In this document: in pieces, positions 12,245 through 24,622 of the stretch | Numbering within the stretch: the stretch's first letter is position 1 | How the letters are laid out: every line of letters starts with the position of its first letter | Assembly (NCBI GenBank): GCA_023079485.1 | Contig: CM041084.1 | Coordinates: 102,776,467-102,840,466 of the forward strand | Length of the DNA stretch: 64,000 nt | Source: Archilochus colubris | Taxonomy: Eukaryota; Chordata; Aves; Apodiformes; Trochilidae | Direction of reading: 5' to 3' | Notes under the pieces: model-generated | Database searches by the model: none | What the model was told of the DNA's origin: nothing | What the model saw: the letters and a program-made list of their open reading frames with translations, nothing else | Program-made: the position numbers and the translations under genes

Positions 12245-12764
12245 CACACCTCAAGTACTGTGTCCAGTTCTGGGCCCCTCAGTTTAGGAAAGATATCGAG
12301 GTCCTGGAGCGGGTCCAAAGGAGGGCAACCAGGCTGGTGAAGGGACTCGAACACAGATCCTATGAGGAGAGGCTGAGGGAGCTGGGGCTGTTCAGCCTAA
12401 AGAAGAGGCGGCTCAGGGGAGACCTCATCACTCTCTACAACTCCCTGAAAGGAGGGTGTAGCCAGGTGGGGGTTGGTCTCTTTTCCCACACGACTTTCAA
12501 CAAGACAAGAGGTCATGGTCTTAAGTTGTGCCAGGGGAAGTTTAGGTTGGATATTAGAAAGAATTTCTTTACGGAGAGGGTGATCAGGCATTGGAATGGG
12601 CTGCCCAGGGAAGTAGTGGATTCTCCGTCCCTGAAGATATTTAAAAAGAGACTGGATGTGGCACTCAGTGCCATGGTCTGGAAACCGCAATGGTGGTTCA
12701 AGGGTTGGACTTGATGATCTCTGAGGTCCCTTCCAACCCAGCCAATACTATGATTCTATGATTC
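12245..12764 (+). mobile_element. CR1 LINE, 5'-truncated, relatively young
   Basis: It carries the CR1 ORF2 terminus and short 3' UTR. It ends in GGTCCCTTCCAACCCAGCC followed by ATTCTATG-type 8-mers at about 12748-12764. It starts abruptly inside ORF2 at the segment encoding the YCVQFWAP motif. It is the best preserved CR1 here: the ORF2 tail is still in frame. The copy at 38185-38822 is very similar, including the unusual stretch around GCACTCAGTGCCATGGTCTG, so both probably belong to one subfamily. Confidence 0.95.
12247..12714 (+). pseudogene. CR1 ORF2 C-terminal fragment (open frame)
   Basis: About 155 codons of the end of CR1 ORF2 (endonuclease/reverse-transcriptase protein) remain open to the TGA at 12712-12714. 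Motifs in order include [81 protein letters not shown] and [20 protein letters not shown]. This lies downstream of the reverse-transcriptase catalytic motifs, which are absent, as is the endonuclease, so it cannot be active. An ATG-initiated frame extends upstream to 12175, but that part is not CR1. Confidence 0.9.
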
Positions 12765-12894
12765 CCAGTCAGCTTCTTCCATGATACTAGTGAAAGTCTA
12801 TCAGTCCTATCAGGTGCCTTCTCTTTCTACTTTCAAACTGCTCCTTATCTTTTAACTTTCTACTCTCTAGAGGCTTCTATAGCTCCTGTGTATG

Positions 12895-13381
12895 CAGCTG
12901 CCTCCCCAGTGCACAAAATACAAGAACATGCTGGAGAGAGTCCAACAAAGAGCCACATTGATGATTAGGGCACTGAAGCACTTCTTCTGTGAGGAAAGGC
13001 TGAGAGAGGTGGGACTGTTCAGCCTGGAGAAGAGAAAGCTCAGGGATCCTCTCATTGTATACTTGGAGAGAAGGGTGCAAAGAGAAGGGTGGATAGAGCC
13101 AGGCTCTATCCAGTGTTGCCCAGTGACAAGAATAGAGGCAATGGGCATGAACTGAAATACAGGATGTTCCCTCCGAACATCAGAAAACACTTCTTTATTG
13201 TTCAGGGTGACCAAGAACTAGCACAAGTTGGCCAGAGAGGTTATGAAGTCTCAGTCCTTGAAGACATTCAGAAACTACCTGGACATGGTCCAGTGTAACC
13301 TTCTGTAGGTGGATCTGCTTGAGCAGGGGTTTGCATTACATAACCTCCAGAGGTGCCACCCAGTTTCATTTATCTGTGATT
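12895..13381 (+). mobile_element. CR1 LINE, older decayed copy
   Basis: Starts around the segment related to LERVQQRATLMIRALKHFF and continues through EERLREVGLFSLEKRKLRD. It then passes the NRGNGHELKYRMFPPNIRKHFF block and ends in a worn 3' tip (AACCTCCAGAGGTGCCACCCAG...CTGTGATTT). Several indels break the frame, which fits an older age than the copy 130 bp upstream. Same orientation as that copy, but a different subfamily. Confidence 0.85.
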
Positions 13382-13793
13382 TCTTATGCCTGGGGCTGGA
13401 TTCTTAATCTTAATATCTTAATCTGAAACCTTTATCTTGAACCCCCCTTGTTTTCTGAATCTTCAGACAATTACCGTAAGTCAGTACAGTCTTCTCTTTC
13501 ATTGCTTCAAATCTCTTTGACTAATAAAGTGTATCGAGACAACTTGCTTTCCTTGCCCAAATAGCAAGAACACAATTTGCTAATCAGGTTTTCCCCGAAC
13601 TGCACAGAGCTGATCTCTGGGTAGTTGACTGAAACCAGTGAGAGTGGCACTTAGAGAGTCACTGAAACAAAGCCACTGAGCTTTGTTTGTGATAAAGTTT
13701 CTGAAAAGCAAACCCAGAGATTAAAAAAGCCTCTAGCAACTTGAGAGCCAAACTAGCTGACAGGCCATGTAGGAAAATAAAAATATTCCTATT

Positions 13794-13840
13794 CTTAATA
13801 ATCATTGTTAATAATCTTAATAATCATCTTAATAATCATC
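13794..13840 (+). repeat. Short tandem repeat of about 12 bp (CTTAATAATCAT)
   Basis: Three to four imperfect units of CTTAATAATCAT in tandem. Confidence 0.75.
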
Positions 13841-14382
13841 CATGGAAGGAACACACATTCTTTTTCATTTTTTATTTCAGTCATCAGTTTGCATCATTTC
13901 TAGATGAGGCAACAGGCTGTCATGAAAACTGTCACAAGACCAAGCTTTAACACAAGATATTAGAAATCCTAGGATAGAACTGAGTTGTCAAAACAGACAG
14001 ACCACAGTAAATCCCTTAAGCCATGCTGGAACAGACAAACACAAACAGGCAGTAATGCATGAGGCTCACCAGAGGTTCTGAAATTGCACTTCAGATCTTA
14101 CAGCCTTAGCAAGAAGTGCCCAACAATTCATCTTCTCACTTTGAAATGGATATTTGTCTCTCGGCTACTATGGATCCATGAGGCTACTCAGGAGTAGCAC
14201 CATAAATAAAAATTTTAAACTCATTTTTTCACAAAATGTGCTAAGCAGGTAAACATAAAAGAGATAAAATACTTTTTAAAATACTGTGCAATATCTTTTT
14301 ATCAGTCCTATGACCTTATTCTGGGAAAATTTACATAATTCTTTGGTATCACAAATTTTAGGCTTCTGTTTTTTTAAAAAAA

Positions 14383-14470
14383 TATTCTACTCTGTTATAG
14401 AGTAGTAGAGTTCTATTATAGAATTTTACTCTATTATAGAATTATAGTTCTATTCTATTATAGAATTTTA
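14383..14470 (+). repeat. AT-rich tandem repeat built from a palindrome
   Basis: Imperfect units containing TTCTATTATAGAA, a perfect 6-bp inverted repeat around one base, recur about four to five times at varying spacing. The array could form cruciforms. Confidence 0.75.
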
Positions 14471-15605
14471 GACTACTGATTTTACAAACATATATGCACA
14501 TAAGCATATGGAAATCATCTGTCCAAACAGGAACTTAGGATTTCATGGCATTTGGATAATATGCCTTGCCCATCTTTAAAATTCTTCAATAATGAAAATG
14601 TCAGAGAATTTCCTGAAACAAAACCAATGCCTCCATCAGTCAGAATTTGAAAATCTACACCACTTTTCAAGATATTTGATTCTAGGAAGCAGAGCAATAA
14701 AATTTATTTTCTCAGTATTCTGCTGCCCTCACCAGCTGCCATCTTCTGACTGACAGCCAGAGCCAGGCCTGCCACAGCCTTGCTGATGGGTTATCACAAA
14801 CATTTGTACACTTATTTAGAGGGCTGCATACTCAGCTTTAGCTTATGCTACCAGATACACAGTGTTTACTCCCAAGAAGAGGTCTAGATATTGTGAGGAA
14901 CCATAGACAAAATCTGAAGAGGTGTTTTCATAGCCCTTATGAAGGTCTGCTTTATGCTCTGCATTAATTACCCACTATTTCAGAGTGCCCAGACATACTG
15001 GCTCTGTGTTTGCTCCACCTTTTGTAAGTACATGAGGAATCTTGGTTCAGGGTTGTTCAGGGTGGAGTATTTAGTAACCCTACATCTGAGATATATTGTC
15101 ATAAAACATGATCAAGTTTGTGGAAGATGTTCCTGCAACAGCAGGGGGCTTTGAAATGTAACTGACCTCATGACCAAACACTGTTTTGAAGTCTTCCAGT
15201 TGCATTTTATTTTCAGAGATCAAACGGTGCAACTTCAGAACAAATAGAGCCTTTGAAAAACAGTTCAGTAACAAGAGCCAATTGCATGTGATGTTCAAAT
15301 GAAACAAAAGAAGAAATGAAAAAAGTGAGCTCATAACTGTTACATAAATCTTGTCATGATGCTGCTAGAAATTTCTTCCTATCTGCTTTATTTTCTCAGT
15401 GCCATTAATTGCTCCCATCCTAGGAATCTGGGTTTTTCACTAATAGCTGGGATGTGGGATGCACACGCTACAATGTGGTTTATCCTGCACTCTGAATGGA
15501 AATGAGCTTCATTCATAATTGACTGAAAAAGCATTTTTGAAAGAACATTTTGAAAAATAAATTAAAAAATTTAGAATACACTACCTGTTTTTGTAATTTG
15601 ATGAT

Positions 15606-15628
15606 GGGCTTCCTACCCTTGGAAGCCC
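15606..15628 (+). other. Small perfect hairpin
   Basis: GGGCTTCC and GGAAGCCC form an 8-bp stem around a 7-nt loop in otherwise AT-rich DNA. Function unknown; it is too short for a microRNA precursor by itself. Confidence 0.5.
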
Positions 15629-18428
15629 GTGTTGCGTTGTGTCAATAAATCAGTTTCTTAAATATTTGCAACATGATGTAAAGCAATTAATTCAGTCAAT
15701 TAGCACTGCATTTCCACTTTAGTTTAGGACTACTGTCAAAACATGAGAGAAAGCCCTTTACACAGAGAAGTCTATAAAGAACAATCAAATGCTACTCTGA
15801 GGTGACTGACATCATAAAATCCCATACAGGCATCAAACTTGCCATCACTTTCTTACTGTATATATTAGATAAGACTTGCCCAGATAAATTTATCCATTTT
15901 TTTCACTAGACAAAAGCAGAAATACACAAATGCAGTTACAACAATGCAGAGAATAATCCAACTGACAAATACTGCAATTCTGATTGCAGAAGTGTCACAA
16001 TTCTGATTGTATACAACTCATGTTACTTCATAATGTGGGATATTCCCACATTTTTACTTCTTCCTAAACATTTTCAACAACCCATGGCAGTGGATAGCTA
16101 TGGAAAATAAGCATGTCAGGTATTTAACCTCAAAAAAAATTTCAGTGATGGATAACTTGATTAGAAATTTGGACAAAACCCACCATGATGTGATGGATTC
16201 ATGTTAGACATTTCAGACAAATACCAGGATACAATTAAAAGCTAGCCTTGATTTTAACTTCAAGAATTACCATCACCAGAGGAATACAAAGGGACTACGC
16301 AGAGGGTTGTTTAAATCTCTAAATACTTTTCTGCATTCAGGCAATTTTAGTCATTTTCTCTTCCAATTAGAATGTATTTTTAAACTAATACACCGTGCTT
16401 GAAATCTTACGAGATTTACAGTTACATCTGGTTGAAAAAAATGGAATAAAATTCACAAAAATGCTGACAGAATTCAATTATTCCCCTTTTGTGTCCAACT
16501 GTGAGAAAATGAGCGGTATCAAGGGAGACTAGTTATAAGCTGGCATCATTTCCTTTGGGTTTGCAGGACTGTTGTTTTTTTACTTTCAGAAGTAAGATTG
16601 TTTTCAAAAGTTGCAGAGTAGCAAATGGTAACGGAAGAACTCTGTAAAAACTCTTACAAATTAATTTTATCTACTGACAAGGAAAAAAATTAAACATATT
16701 TTCACAATGCCTCCTAAGCTTCTAAAAAGATTCTAAAATACACCTTCTGTCAAAAATTTTAACTCCATTCCCTTTAAAACCTGGGACCAGAGAAGTGGAG
16801 GCAACTGACTGATCATTGCCCAGAGTAGACTATAATGAAATATTGCCACCGAATAAATATCCACTTCCAGGGATATTTATTTCCACTATATTTATTTAAT
16901 TCTGCTTTTAGTACATAAAATTGTGAGTATAAATAAAAATTATTAATGAGATAGAAATAAATACATTCAATTCAGAGCATTCAAAGTGATTGCCTGTGGT
17001 TTGGTTAAAGGCCTGTCAGAGTTTCTTCAAACTTATTTAGTAATCTGTTGTGCTAATATTTGCAATTATATTTTTAATTTCAAAAATGCAACGGAAAATT
17101 AAGTAGAGAAAATCAGGTAATTTGAAATGAGGAAATGTAGTAAAGTTTTACACTATATGAAGGAGCACAGGCTGACTCTAAGAGTTAAATCATCTTGAGA
17201 AGAAATATTTTGCCCCAGCATGTCCCAGGAGCCAATGTACTGCAGTGGCACCAGGTTCTGCCTCTATAAAATACCTTGCAAAATCTTGTTCATGATCTAA
17301 GTAGAGTGATAGGGATGGAAAGCATAACCACTAAGTGTGCTTAAATTCCAGTATTATACTAGTTGGCTGTCCTCTGTGAACTTCACCCCTTGCAGGAATA
17401 GATGTTTAATGAAGAAAAGGGGATTAAGCTGCAGCAAAATACAGACCTTGAGCAAGTGGGGGGGCAAATAGAAGGACAACTCCACAGCTGGCAAGGTACT
17501 TCTTATGATTAGTACATTTCCTAAGGAGAAAAAAAAAAAAGCATGTGTCTGATAGACCCTCCTAGCAACAATTGTGCATGAGAATCTTGTATATCTGTTT
17601 CTCTTTGAAAAATGATTGCTTTAAAGCCAAAAAGTTATCCAAATGCTGGCCTTCATGGAGAAGAAATTAAACTCTTTGTGGACTAAAAAATGTATTTAAA
17701 GGAGGAAGAAATATTTATTTCATAAGCTTCTTGGAGGTGGGGAAAAAAATGTAATTCCATAAAAACAGTTTATGTGCTTACATTCACCTGCAGTGGTCTC
17801 CAGTGGTCTCCAAAGCTTGAAGAATATGACAGCTTTCAAATATATGTTTCAGAGTTTTGATGTAGATTTTTGCTTAATTTTTGTCAAGTTAGCAGGGGAC
17901 CTTTCAAATTCAGCAAAAGCACAGACAAAAATTAGATAAATAATCCCAGTTGAGAAAAGTGAATTATAAAAAAAAACCAAAATAGTTTTGTCTGCCTTAC
18001 AGTTAAATTATTATGCAGGCATTTGGTGTGACACTGGGCAGAGAAAGGCCATCTCCTGTTGTCTCACCACTTTAAGCTTGGTGGAAATGCACTAAAGCCA
18101 CTCCCAGTCCCTGTTGGTCAGGATCAGACTTAATGTATGTAACTACAGAAGCAAGTAGTGAGTTGTAAGTAATCCCAGTTATGAGAAGCATATTGAAACA
18201 AAACTTTGGGATCACTGCTTTGTTTAATGGCCATCAAGTGTCCTAAAATGCTATAGAATCCAGTGAGGCCCCAAGAAGGAAACATTTGAAAATAAAAAGT
18301 AGAAATAATTTTAAAATATCCATCGGTCCTTTCTTTTTTTAAAAGCTATTATTTATTTTATGAGTTCTTTACTAAATTCTCTTTTTATATTCCTTCTCCT
18401 ACCATCTCAATACTCACACCTTCTTTCA

Positions 18429-18454
18429 GGAGGATACTTCTGTAAGCAGCACAT
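18429..18454 (+). repeat. 26-bp exact direct repeat, copy 1
   Basis: Begins GGAGGATACTTCTG and ends AGCAGCACAT. Identical to 21540-21565. Flanks on both sides differ between the copies. Confidence 0.9.
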
Positions 18455-19110
18455 CTACCTCATAAATAATTATAAACTAAAGACTTTTAAAAATACTTCA
18501 TAAAATATGTATGTATTTTTTTAAGGTTGATCACAAACAAAACGCCAGCAAGTGGCCATGAAAAATTCTGTCCTTTGAAAACCTGCAAAAGCTTTCTGGG
18601 ATAATGTAAAAGGGGAGAATAAATAAAGAGGTACAGTAGGGCATGGGAGATGCTGAAGAGTTTTTCAACTGGACAAGCAGAGGAGAAATTTGGTAGTTTT
18701 GATTCACAGACTGGAGAATTCCATGCTTACAGGCAGGTACACCTTTGAGCCATGTTATTTTCTAACACGGAAGTTGTTTAGAGTGTCAAGGTAAACTGAA
18801 GATGAGTTGTCATTTACTTCATGCTGAAACACCAAGTGATGCAGGAGTCCATCACATATGACCCTTAATCTGCCTGGAGGATGCATGCAAGTTTTCTTTC
18901 ACACCATAGAGAAGGGTCAAATAGTGCAATTGTCACACAAGCTGTAGAGGTGGCTCATAACACATCTTACAGGTGGTTTGCTTGCTGGCAATCCAGGCCT
19001 TTGAGGCAGTCAGACCTTTTATGAAATAATGAACTTGCAGTTTTTGGTCATGCATGTAGAAGTAAGGAAACAAGCTCAGTCAAGGACAGAAGAACTCAGA
19101 ATTTCATGTA

Positions 19111-19116
19111 GCCTCA
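19111..19116. other. 6-bp target-site duplication, left copy
   Basis: GCCTCA, repeated exactly at 19440-19445 directly after the LTR. Confidence 0.9.
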
Positions 19117-19439
19117 TGTAGCAAGACAAACCTCTCTTAGGGAATGGCTCTTCAAAGTCCAACCAGGTGTTCCAGCAGAGACTCACGAGCAATGCTCTAA
19201 GCCTATGGCTATCAGAGTTGACTAGCCCAGATCAGTGCCGTTGCTCCAAGAGCAACTGAGCCCTCTGCAGATTGCTCAGGACTGAGCTGAGCCTGTGCTT
19301 CAGGACTCACCTTTTATTGGCCCCCTGGTCCTGCTCATGCGCAGTGGGGGCCCACCCTAATCAGGCACAGGTGGGCTTGACACAAGCTCATGCCCACTCC
19401 CTGGCAATTAGTGACACCTGGTTGCCTCATTTCACTACA
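19117..19439 (-). mobile_element. Solo LTR, ERVK-like (class II) family
   Basis: Read on the minus strand this is a 323-bp LTR starting TGTAGTGAAATGAGG and ending CTTGCTACA, with 5-bp terminal inverted repeats (TGTAG/CTACA). It is flanked by a perfect 6-bp duplication, GCCTCA. Six-bp duplications fit ERVK/alpharetrovirus-like integrases. A CCAATAAAAGG promoter-like box lies at 19310-19320 (minus strand). No internal viral sequence adjoins it, so it is a solo LTR left by LTR-LTR recombination. It has no coding capacity. The intact duplication suggests a fairly recent insertion. Confidence 0.93.
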
Positions 19440-19445
19440 GCCTCA
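19440..19445. other. 6-bp target-site duplication, right copy
   Basis: GCCTCA, matching 19111-19116. Confidence 0.9.
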
Positions 19446-21539
19446 GATATGTCAAACGCCCAGGTCCAGTTTATGTTATAAACCTCTTACAGGTGGGCAA
19501 ATATTGTCTAATGTAAAGCACATTTTAAAAGAGAAATGAAATGTTGAAGTGCTTTTCTGAATCACCAGTTCTACCACTCCTTCCACTTGCTTGCACAATA
19601 CAGTTCTGTTAATAGTTTAACATGCAAAACCCACACTCAGTCAATGTTGAAACTTTGTTCATTTTTTTTTGTTTTGTTTTGCTGTTTTTTCCCACTTTAG
19701 CTTTATCTTAGCATTAATAGCTTGATGGTGGATCCAATGGTGGGAAACAAACCTTAATTCCCTTAAGTCACAACAAGAGCTGTTCCTTACTAGGAACTGC
19801 CTATTTCTAACACTGATGAAAGAAACATCAAAGTTTTCACCATGAATGGAGAGGAAAAAGCAGATACCAAATGAAACTTGCTCTTGGTTTCTCTTGGAAA
19901 ACACTCAGACAATACTGTGACAAGCAATAGGATAAGCCCCCCAAATGACTAACAATTTAGGGTAGGAGTACTGCCTTTCCCATGAATGTCATCCCCATTT
20001 TCTCAATTGCTGTATGTTTATGTCCATTTCACAACACTGATAAGTAACATTTTTTGATTCAGCAACTTCTCACACAAAAAAGCTTCTCCATTTTCTGTAC
20101 TAAGCCTCTGGAAGAGGAATCTATTGGAGAAGCAGTGTATGGATCCCACTTGCACCCTAACTCTAGCCCTAATTTTGAGTGCACTCCACAGGTTCAAAAG
20201 CTGTGTATTGCAGGTCTGCATTTACTCACACTAAATAAGGACCAAATTCTGTCATAAAAATAGTCTTTAAAAAATTATAATTTTTCATGTTTTGGCTACA
20301 ACTCTTAGCAGAATCAACAAGATCCCGAAGTAAAATGAAATTTAAATGTTGTGAAGTGACTATCATCCCAAAGGAAATTAAACATAAACCATCAGAATAA
20401 AATTCTTTGTAGGTCACTGTTTCCCTCAAGTGATCCATGTTGCACCATTTGCCTTTTTCAGTTTTAGCTCTTATCTCTTACGCAGGTACAGAAACCGAAT
20501 GAAGAGGTTTGTTTGGTTATGAATTACTGGTAAAACATGAGATAGACCAGGTATACAGCAGATTCTTTCAGTCTGGAGACTTTTGACTTCTGATACTTCT
20601 GGAGTTTCTTTGTCATGAGTAGTGCTGTAACTTTCATGGCTTCTCAAAAATTGCTGATTTATTTGGGACAAAAATGCCAAGATGGCCACTCTTTATTTTC
20701 TAAGGTTGTGTAAAAAGAAAGTGCATTCCTTCAGTTGTTTATTTTATCCTTAGTTTAGAGGCAAGAATTGAAACACAGAGTTTTTAACAAATTTGCAATA
20801 AGAAAATACAGAAATGTCACAAATAAAAGACCAGTGGAGCCCAGTGTTAGGATGAACCTTGTAGGTCCTAGGTATGAGACAGGAGGATTTATTTCCTGCA
20901 GACCTGCATGTATAGAAACCAAGCAGGAGGTTACAGAGTCATAATTAAAATGTATTTCACATCTTAAAATTTGATTTTGATTTGTATAGTTCTACTTTCA
21001 AAGACCGGCTTTCAATGAGGGATTTATTGAATTTTGAAACTATTGTTTATTCTTATGTAGAAGATTAAGGATCCTGTTGAAATATTAATGAATCAAGCTT
21101 TAGATCTGCTGCATTTGTGGCACTATTTGGAACAGCACTTATCACAGAACTATATGTAAGTATTTAGTGGAACAGGTTTTTTCTGCAAAAATTGAGGTTG
21201 TAAAACTCTTTTATCCCTGTTATCTAAACACTAATGAACTTTCTATCTCATAATTGAGCTAAATATTAAGAATTAAGGAGAATAAAAATTATAGAAAACC
21301 ATTAAAGAATGAAAGAAAGAGCAGTAGCTTCCCTACAGAGGATTATCAGATATTCAGTAGACTCATGGGAAGGACTTACTAGCTCCAGCTCAATTTCTAA
21401 ATATGTTCTATACTAAAGGAGACTTGCAAATGCTCTGTATTATCTTAGTTCTTCTGAAGATAAACTGATATAAAAATGTATGCCAATTTTTATTACTTGT
21501 TAGTGCAATCCATCTCTGCCATTATTCTCTTGTTCTTGG

Positions 21540-21565
21540 GGAGGATACTTCTGTAAGCAGCACAT
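21540..21565 (+). repeat. 26-bp exact direct repeat, copy 2
   Basis: Identical to 18429-18454, about 3.1 kb away in the same orientation, with unrelated flanks. Confidence 0.9.
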
Positions 21566-21640
21566 GGAGGCACAGGTAGGCTACAGATACACTCACAAAC
21601 ACAAAGGGTGAAGAAAAGGAACGTGGAGTTAATTGTGGCT

Positions 21641-21687
21641 ATTTTTTCTTTTCTTTTTCTTTTTTTTTTTTTCCTTTTCTTTTTCTG
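21641..21687 (+). repeat. T/C-rich low-complexity tract
   Basis: TTTTCTTTTCTTTTTC-type pyrimidine run interrupted by a long T run. Confidence 0.85.
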
Positions 21688-23419
21688 ATTGCAAAGACAG
21701 CAAGCATGAAGGCATCTGTGCCTGTCTAAATTCAGCCAAAACCATCTGCCAATAAGTTGCAGCTAAAGGGTAGAAAACCTAATCGTGACTCAGAGGACTT
21801 AGAAGGGAAGGTGGGAGCAAGGGCCCAGGCAATAAGATGTGGAGCTGTGTAATAGATGGAAAGGGATGAGAAGCAGTTAAATGAATGGGAGCCATCTATT
21901 CTTACCACACTTACACTACATGAACCCAATAATTAAATGAACAGTTATGGTGTAATGTATTACAGCACACAGAGAGATTTTTCAGGTTCATACTCTGCTC
22001 TTCCTCTCATCTATATCTTCTTCCTGCTCTGCTCCAAACCATCACAATAAAGAAACTCACTGCACACTAAATTTGTAGCTCTGTACAATGATGGTTACCT
22101 GAAATCAATGCTGGCTCTGAGTTATGGTAGCATCATAAACTGCCTGACTGTCCTAATGGAATTATTTATCACTGCAATTATATATTATTTATTACATCAA
22201 CTGTTATGTTATTCCTAGCTATTGATCATATAATCCTGTGCAACTTATTTTTCATTTATGTTATCTGGATTAGAAACATATCAGGGGAAAAAGTAGACCA
22301 TTATTAGCATGCTTTCCTCTTCAACACATAACATTTTGGGAGAGAGAGCAATTGACACAGGATATAAAGGCATAATAAGTAACAGTGCTTAACTCAAAAA
22401 GTGGGTAAATTGTCTGTTATCTCAAAGTAATCTCTACTTGTTTTCCCAATCGCCTGCAATAACACTGGCCTTTCTGTGATAAAGCTTATGTTTTTTACTG
22501 TAGTCATAAATGGGAACACTATTAAACACAAGCACAACTTCTAAGAGGAGGCAGAAAACCCAACAGGAATTGAGCTTGAGCTGTGTTGTATAATAGAGAA
22601 CTTATGAACATTTTCAGAAATATTAATACCCCTATATATATACATGAAGAGGTATGCAGGATGCTCAGCTAGGGTTCGAGAAAGCAGGAATTATGAGTTG
22701 GCAAAAGCAGTCCCTAAATGCAGGGGCATTCAAAGTGTCTTCTGATAGACACTTGGTTTCAGATTTTTCATCCAAGACATATTTTTCTCCATCTCCTTTC
22801 CAAGAGCCACCATCCTGTGAAGTTCCATGATCCCAGAGGTGACAGACATGCAGAAAAGCGGCAAAGTGGCACAACACAGACTGGCCCCAACAGAGGATTT
22901 TTATTTTCTGCCATGAGTTACGTTGCCATTAGACAAATTTTCTCTTCTGTATGTTTAGAAATTTTCTAGTCTTTTTAGAAAAATCATCTTGGCTTCCTAT
23001 GCCTCTGTTTCCCTGTCTCCTCCCTGAGTGCAAGCTATAACTTGGTGCTTGTCACTCATCTTGTCCCTGGTGTAGCAGGAAGTGAAGAGCTACCACAATA
23101 TAATACTAAAAATATTGATAAACTTTTCTGCACAGGAATTTTGCTGTGTATCTAAAAATTGTTCAGCAAGGAGAGATAAGGATGACTTTTAAAATGAAAA
23201 CAAATTCTCCTAGATGGCCCCTTTAAGCCTCTCCCTTGAAATAATAATAGGAAAGCTATCATTTTTCCCGAAGCTTCAAATGTCAAAAATTACTAACAGT
23301 TCTTATGGTTACTGTTTTCTTACAGAAGTTTGGAAGCCTTTTGCAGATAGAGGTTATATATAAAGAAAGATTTGAAAACAAATAAATTGAATACAGAGAA
23401 GCATAAAATAAATAAATAC

Positions 23420-23461
23420 TTTTCTTTTCTTTTTCTTTTTTTTTTTTTTTCTTTTTTCTCT
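23420..23461 (+). repeat. T/C-rich low-complexity tract
   Basis: CTTTTCTTTTCTTTTTC followed by a long T run; similar in composition to the tract at 21641-21687. Confidence 0.85.
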
Positions 23462-23689
23462 GGAGCTGTGGTTTTACATTCCAAAGTACTTCAAAAACAG
23501 ATGTCTCTAGACCCACCTATAGATTTCAAGAGAGGTTCTTGCCTCATTAGATATGGCTCATGAAAGCTTCAGTACTGAATGAAGAATTTATCTTGATGAA
23601 GAATCTTAAGAATTCAGGTTTTTTTCTGATCCATTTCCATTGATTCATCCTGCAGGAGAGCAGGTATGTTCCAAAAGAGGCTTGATTAG

Positions 23690-23786
23690 GCTCTGGGCAA
23701 CCAGATCTAAAGACGACGCTGCTCAAGGTCACATAGATAACCTTTAAAGGTCCCTTCCAACCCAGCACATTCTGTGATTCTGTGAA
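23690..23786 (+). mobile_element. CR1 LINE 3'-end fragment
   Basis: Only the last 100 bases or so of a CR1 remain: decayed 3' UTR, then AGGTCCCTTCCAACCCAGC and two terminal 8-mers (ATTCTGTGATTCTGTGA). A severely 5'-truncated insertion. Confidence 0.85.
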
Positions 23787-24622
23787 ATGTTCTGTTATTC
23801 CTTTTTTTCAGTTGCTGGTGGCAAACCCTCACAAACAGCTAATACAGATACTAATTTCATGTAATTTAAAAACTTCAAAAACAAATTTTCCCAAATGAAT
23901 CTATCAAATGAAAACAACAAAAAAATAAGCATAACCAAATATACTGATGCATTGTAATAATCTATTGAACTACATAAATTAGAGTGATTTATTTGCCTAT
24001 TTACAGAAATAAGACACATCAGTCATCTAGTTTATTTTCCTTCAACTGCTGAAACATCAGCAGTATCAACCTTGAATGAAGCACTTCTCCTCTAACTCAA
24101 GGCTTTCATCCCACTGTCCCTTGTAAATGAATAAAAGGCAGGAGCATCAACTTGTATTATGCGATATTTTTTAATGCAACTACTTGATTATTTAAATTGT
24201 CAATATAAACACGTTTTTATAATACGATAATTAGTATGACCATTGAATAATAATAAAATATTCCCACAACTTCAAGGTAAACTATCATGGATATTGCCTG
24301 AGCTATATGATAATACTGAAGATTCAGTAGTAAATACAATATAAACTTATCTGATGATACAAAAACATTCAACCAAGGTAAGAAGTAGTAAGACGGCTTT
24401 TAGGCAGATGAAACAAATAGTAAATATGTAAATAGAAAGCACTACTGAGTCATTCTGATTTTTAGTATAAAATAATTCAGGAGCTCATTTTCAAATAACT
24501 TTCAATAGTTAATAGGAAACTCACCAGCTGGCTGATCAGGAAAAGAGCTAAGCTCCTCAAGTAAGAAGACTGTAAAACATATCCTCTAATTGCAAATTTA
24601 AAAATTATTGCCTTAAGCATGG
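23787..24622. other. Unique AT-rich non-coding sequence
   Basis: Nothing recognised. The sequence is very AT-rich, especially at about 24130-24480. Confidence 0.5.

Larger units (their letters stand above)
13382..19110. other. Long unique AT-rich non-coding stretch
   Basis: No gene or interspersed repeat recognised over 5.7 kb. It holds small tandem repeats at 13794-13840 and 14383-14470, a perfect 8-bp-stem hairpin at 15606-15628, and one partner (18429-18454) of a 26-bp exact direct repeat. The region around 15630-15730 is AT-rich with several CAATTA/TAATT homeodomain-type cores, suggestive only of a conserved regulatory element. Confidence 0.5.
19446..23689. other. Unique non-coding sequence
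   Basis: AT-rich sequence without recognisable genes. It contains the second 26-bp direct-repeat copy (21540-21565) and two T/C-rich tracts (21641-21687 and 23420-23461). Short open frames on either strand show no domain I recognise. Confidence 0.5.
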
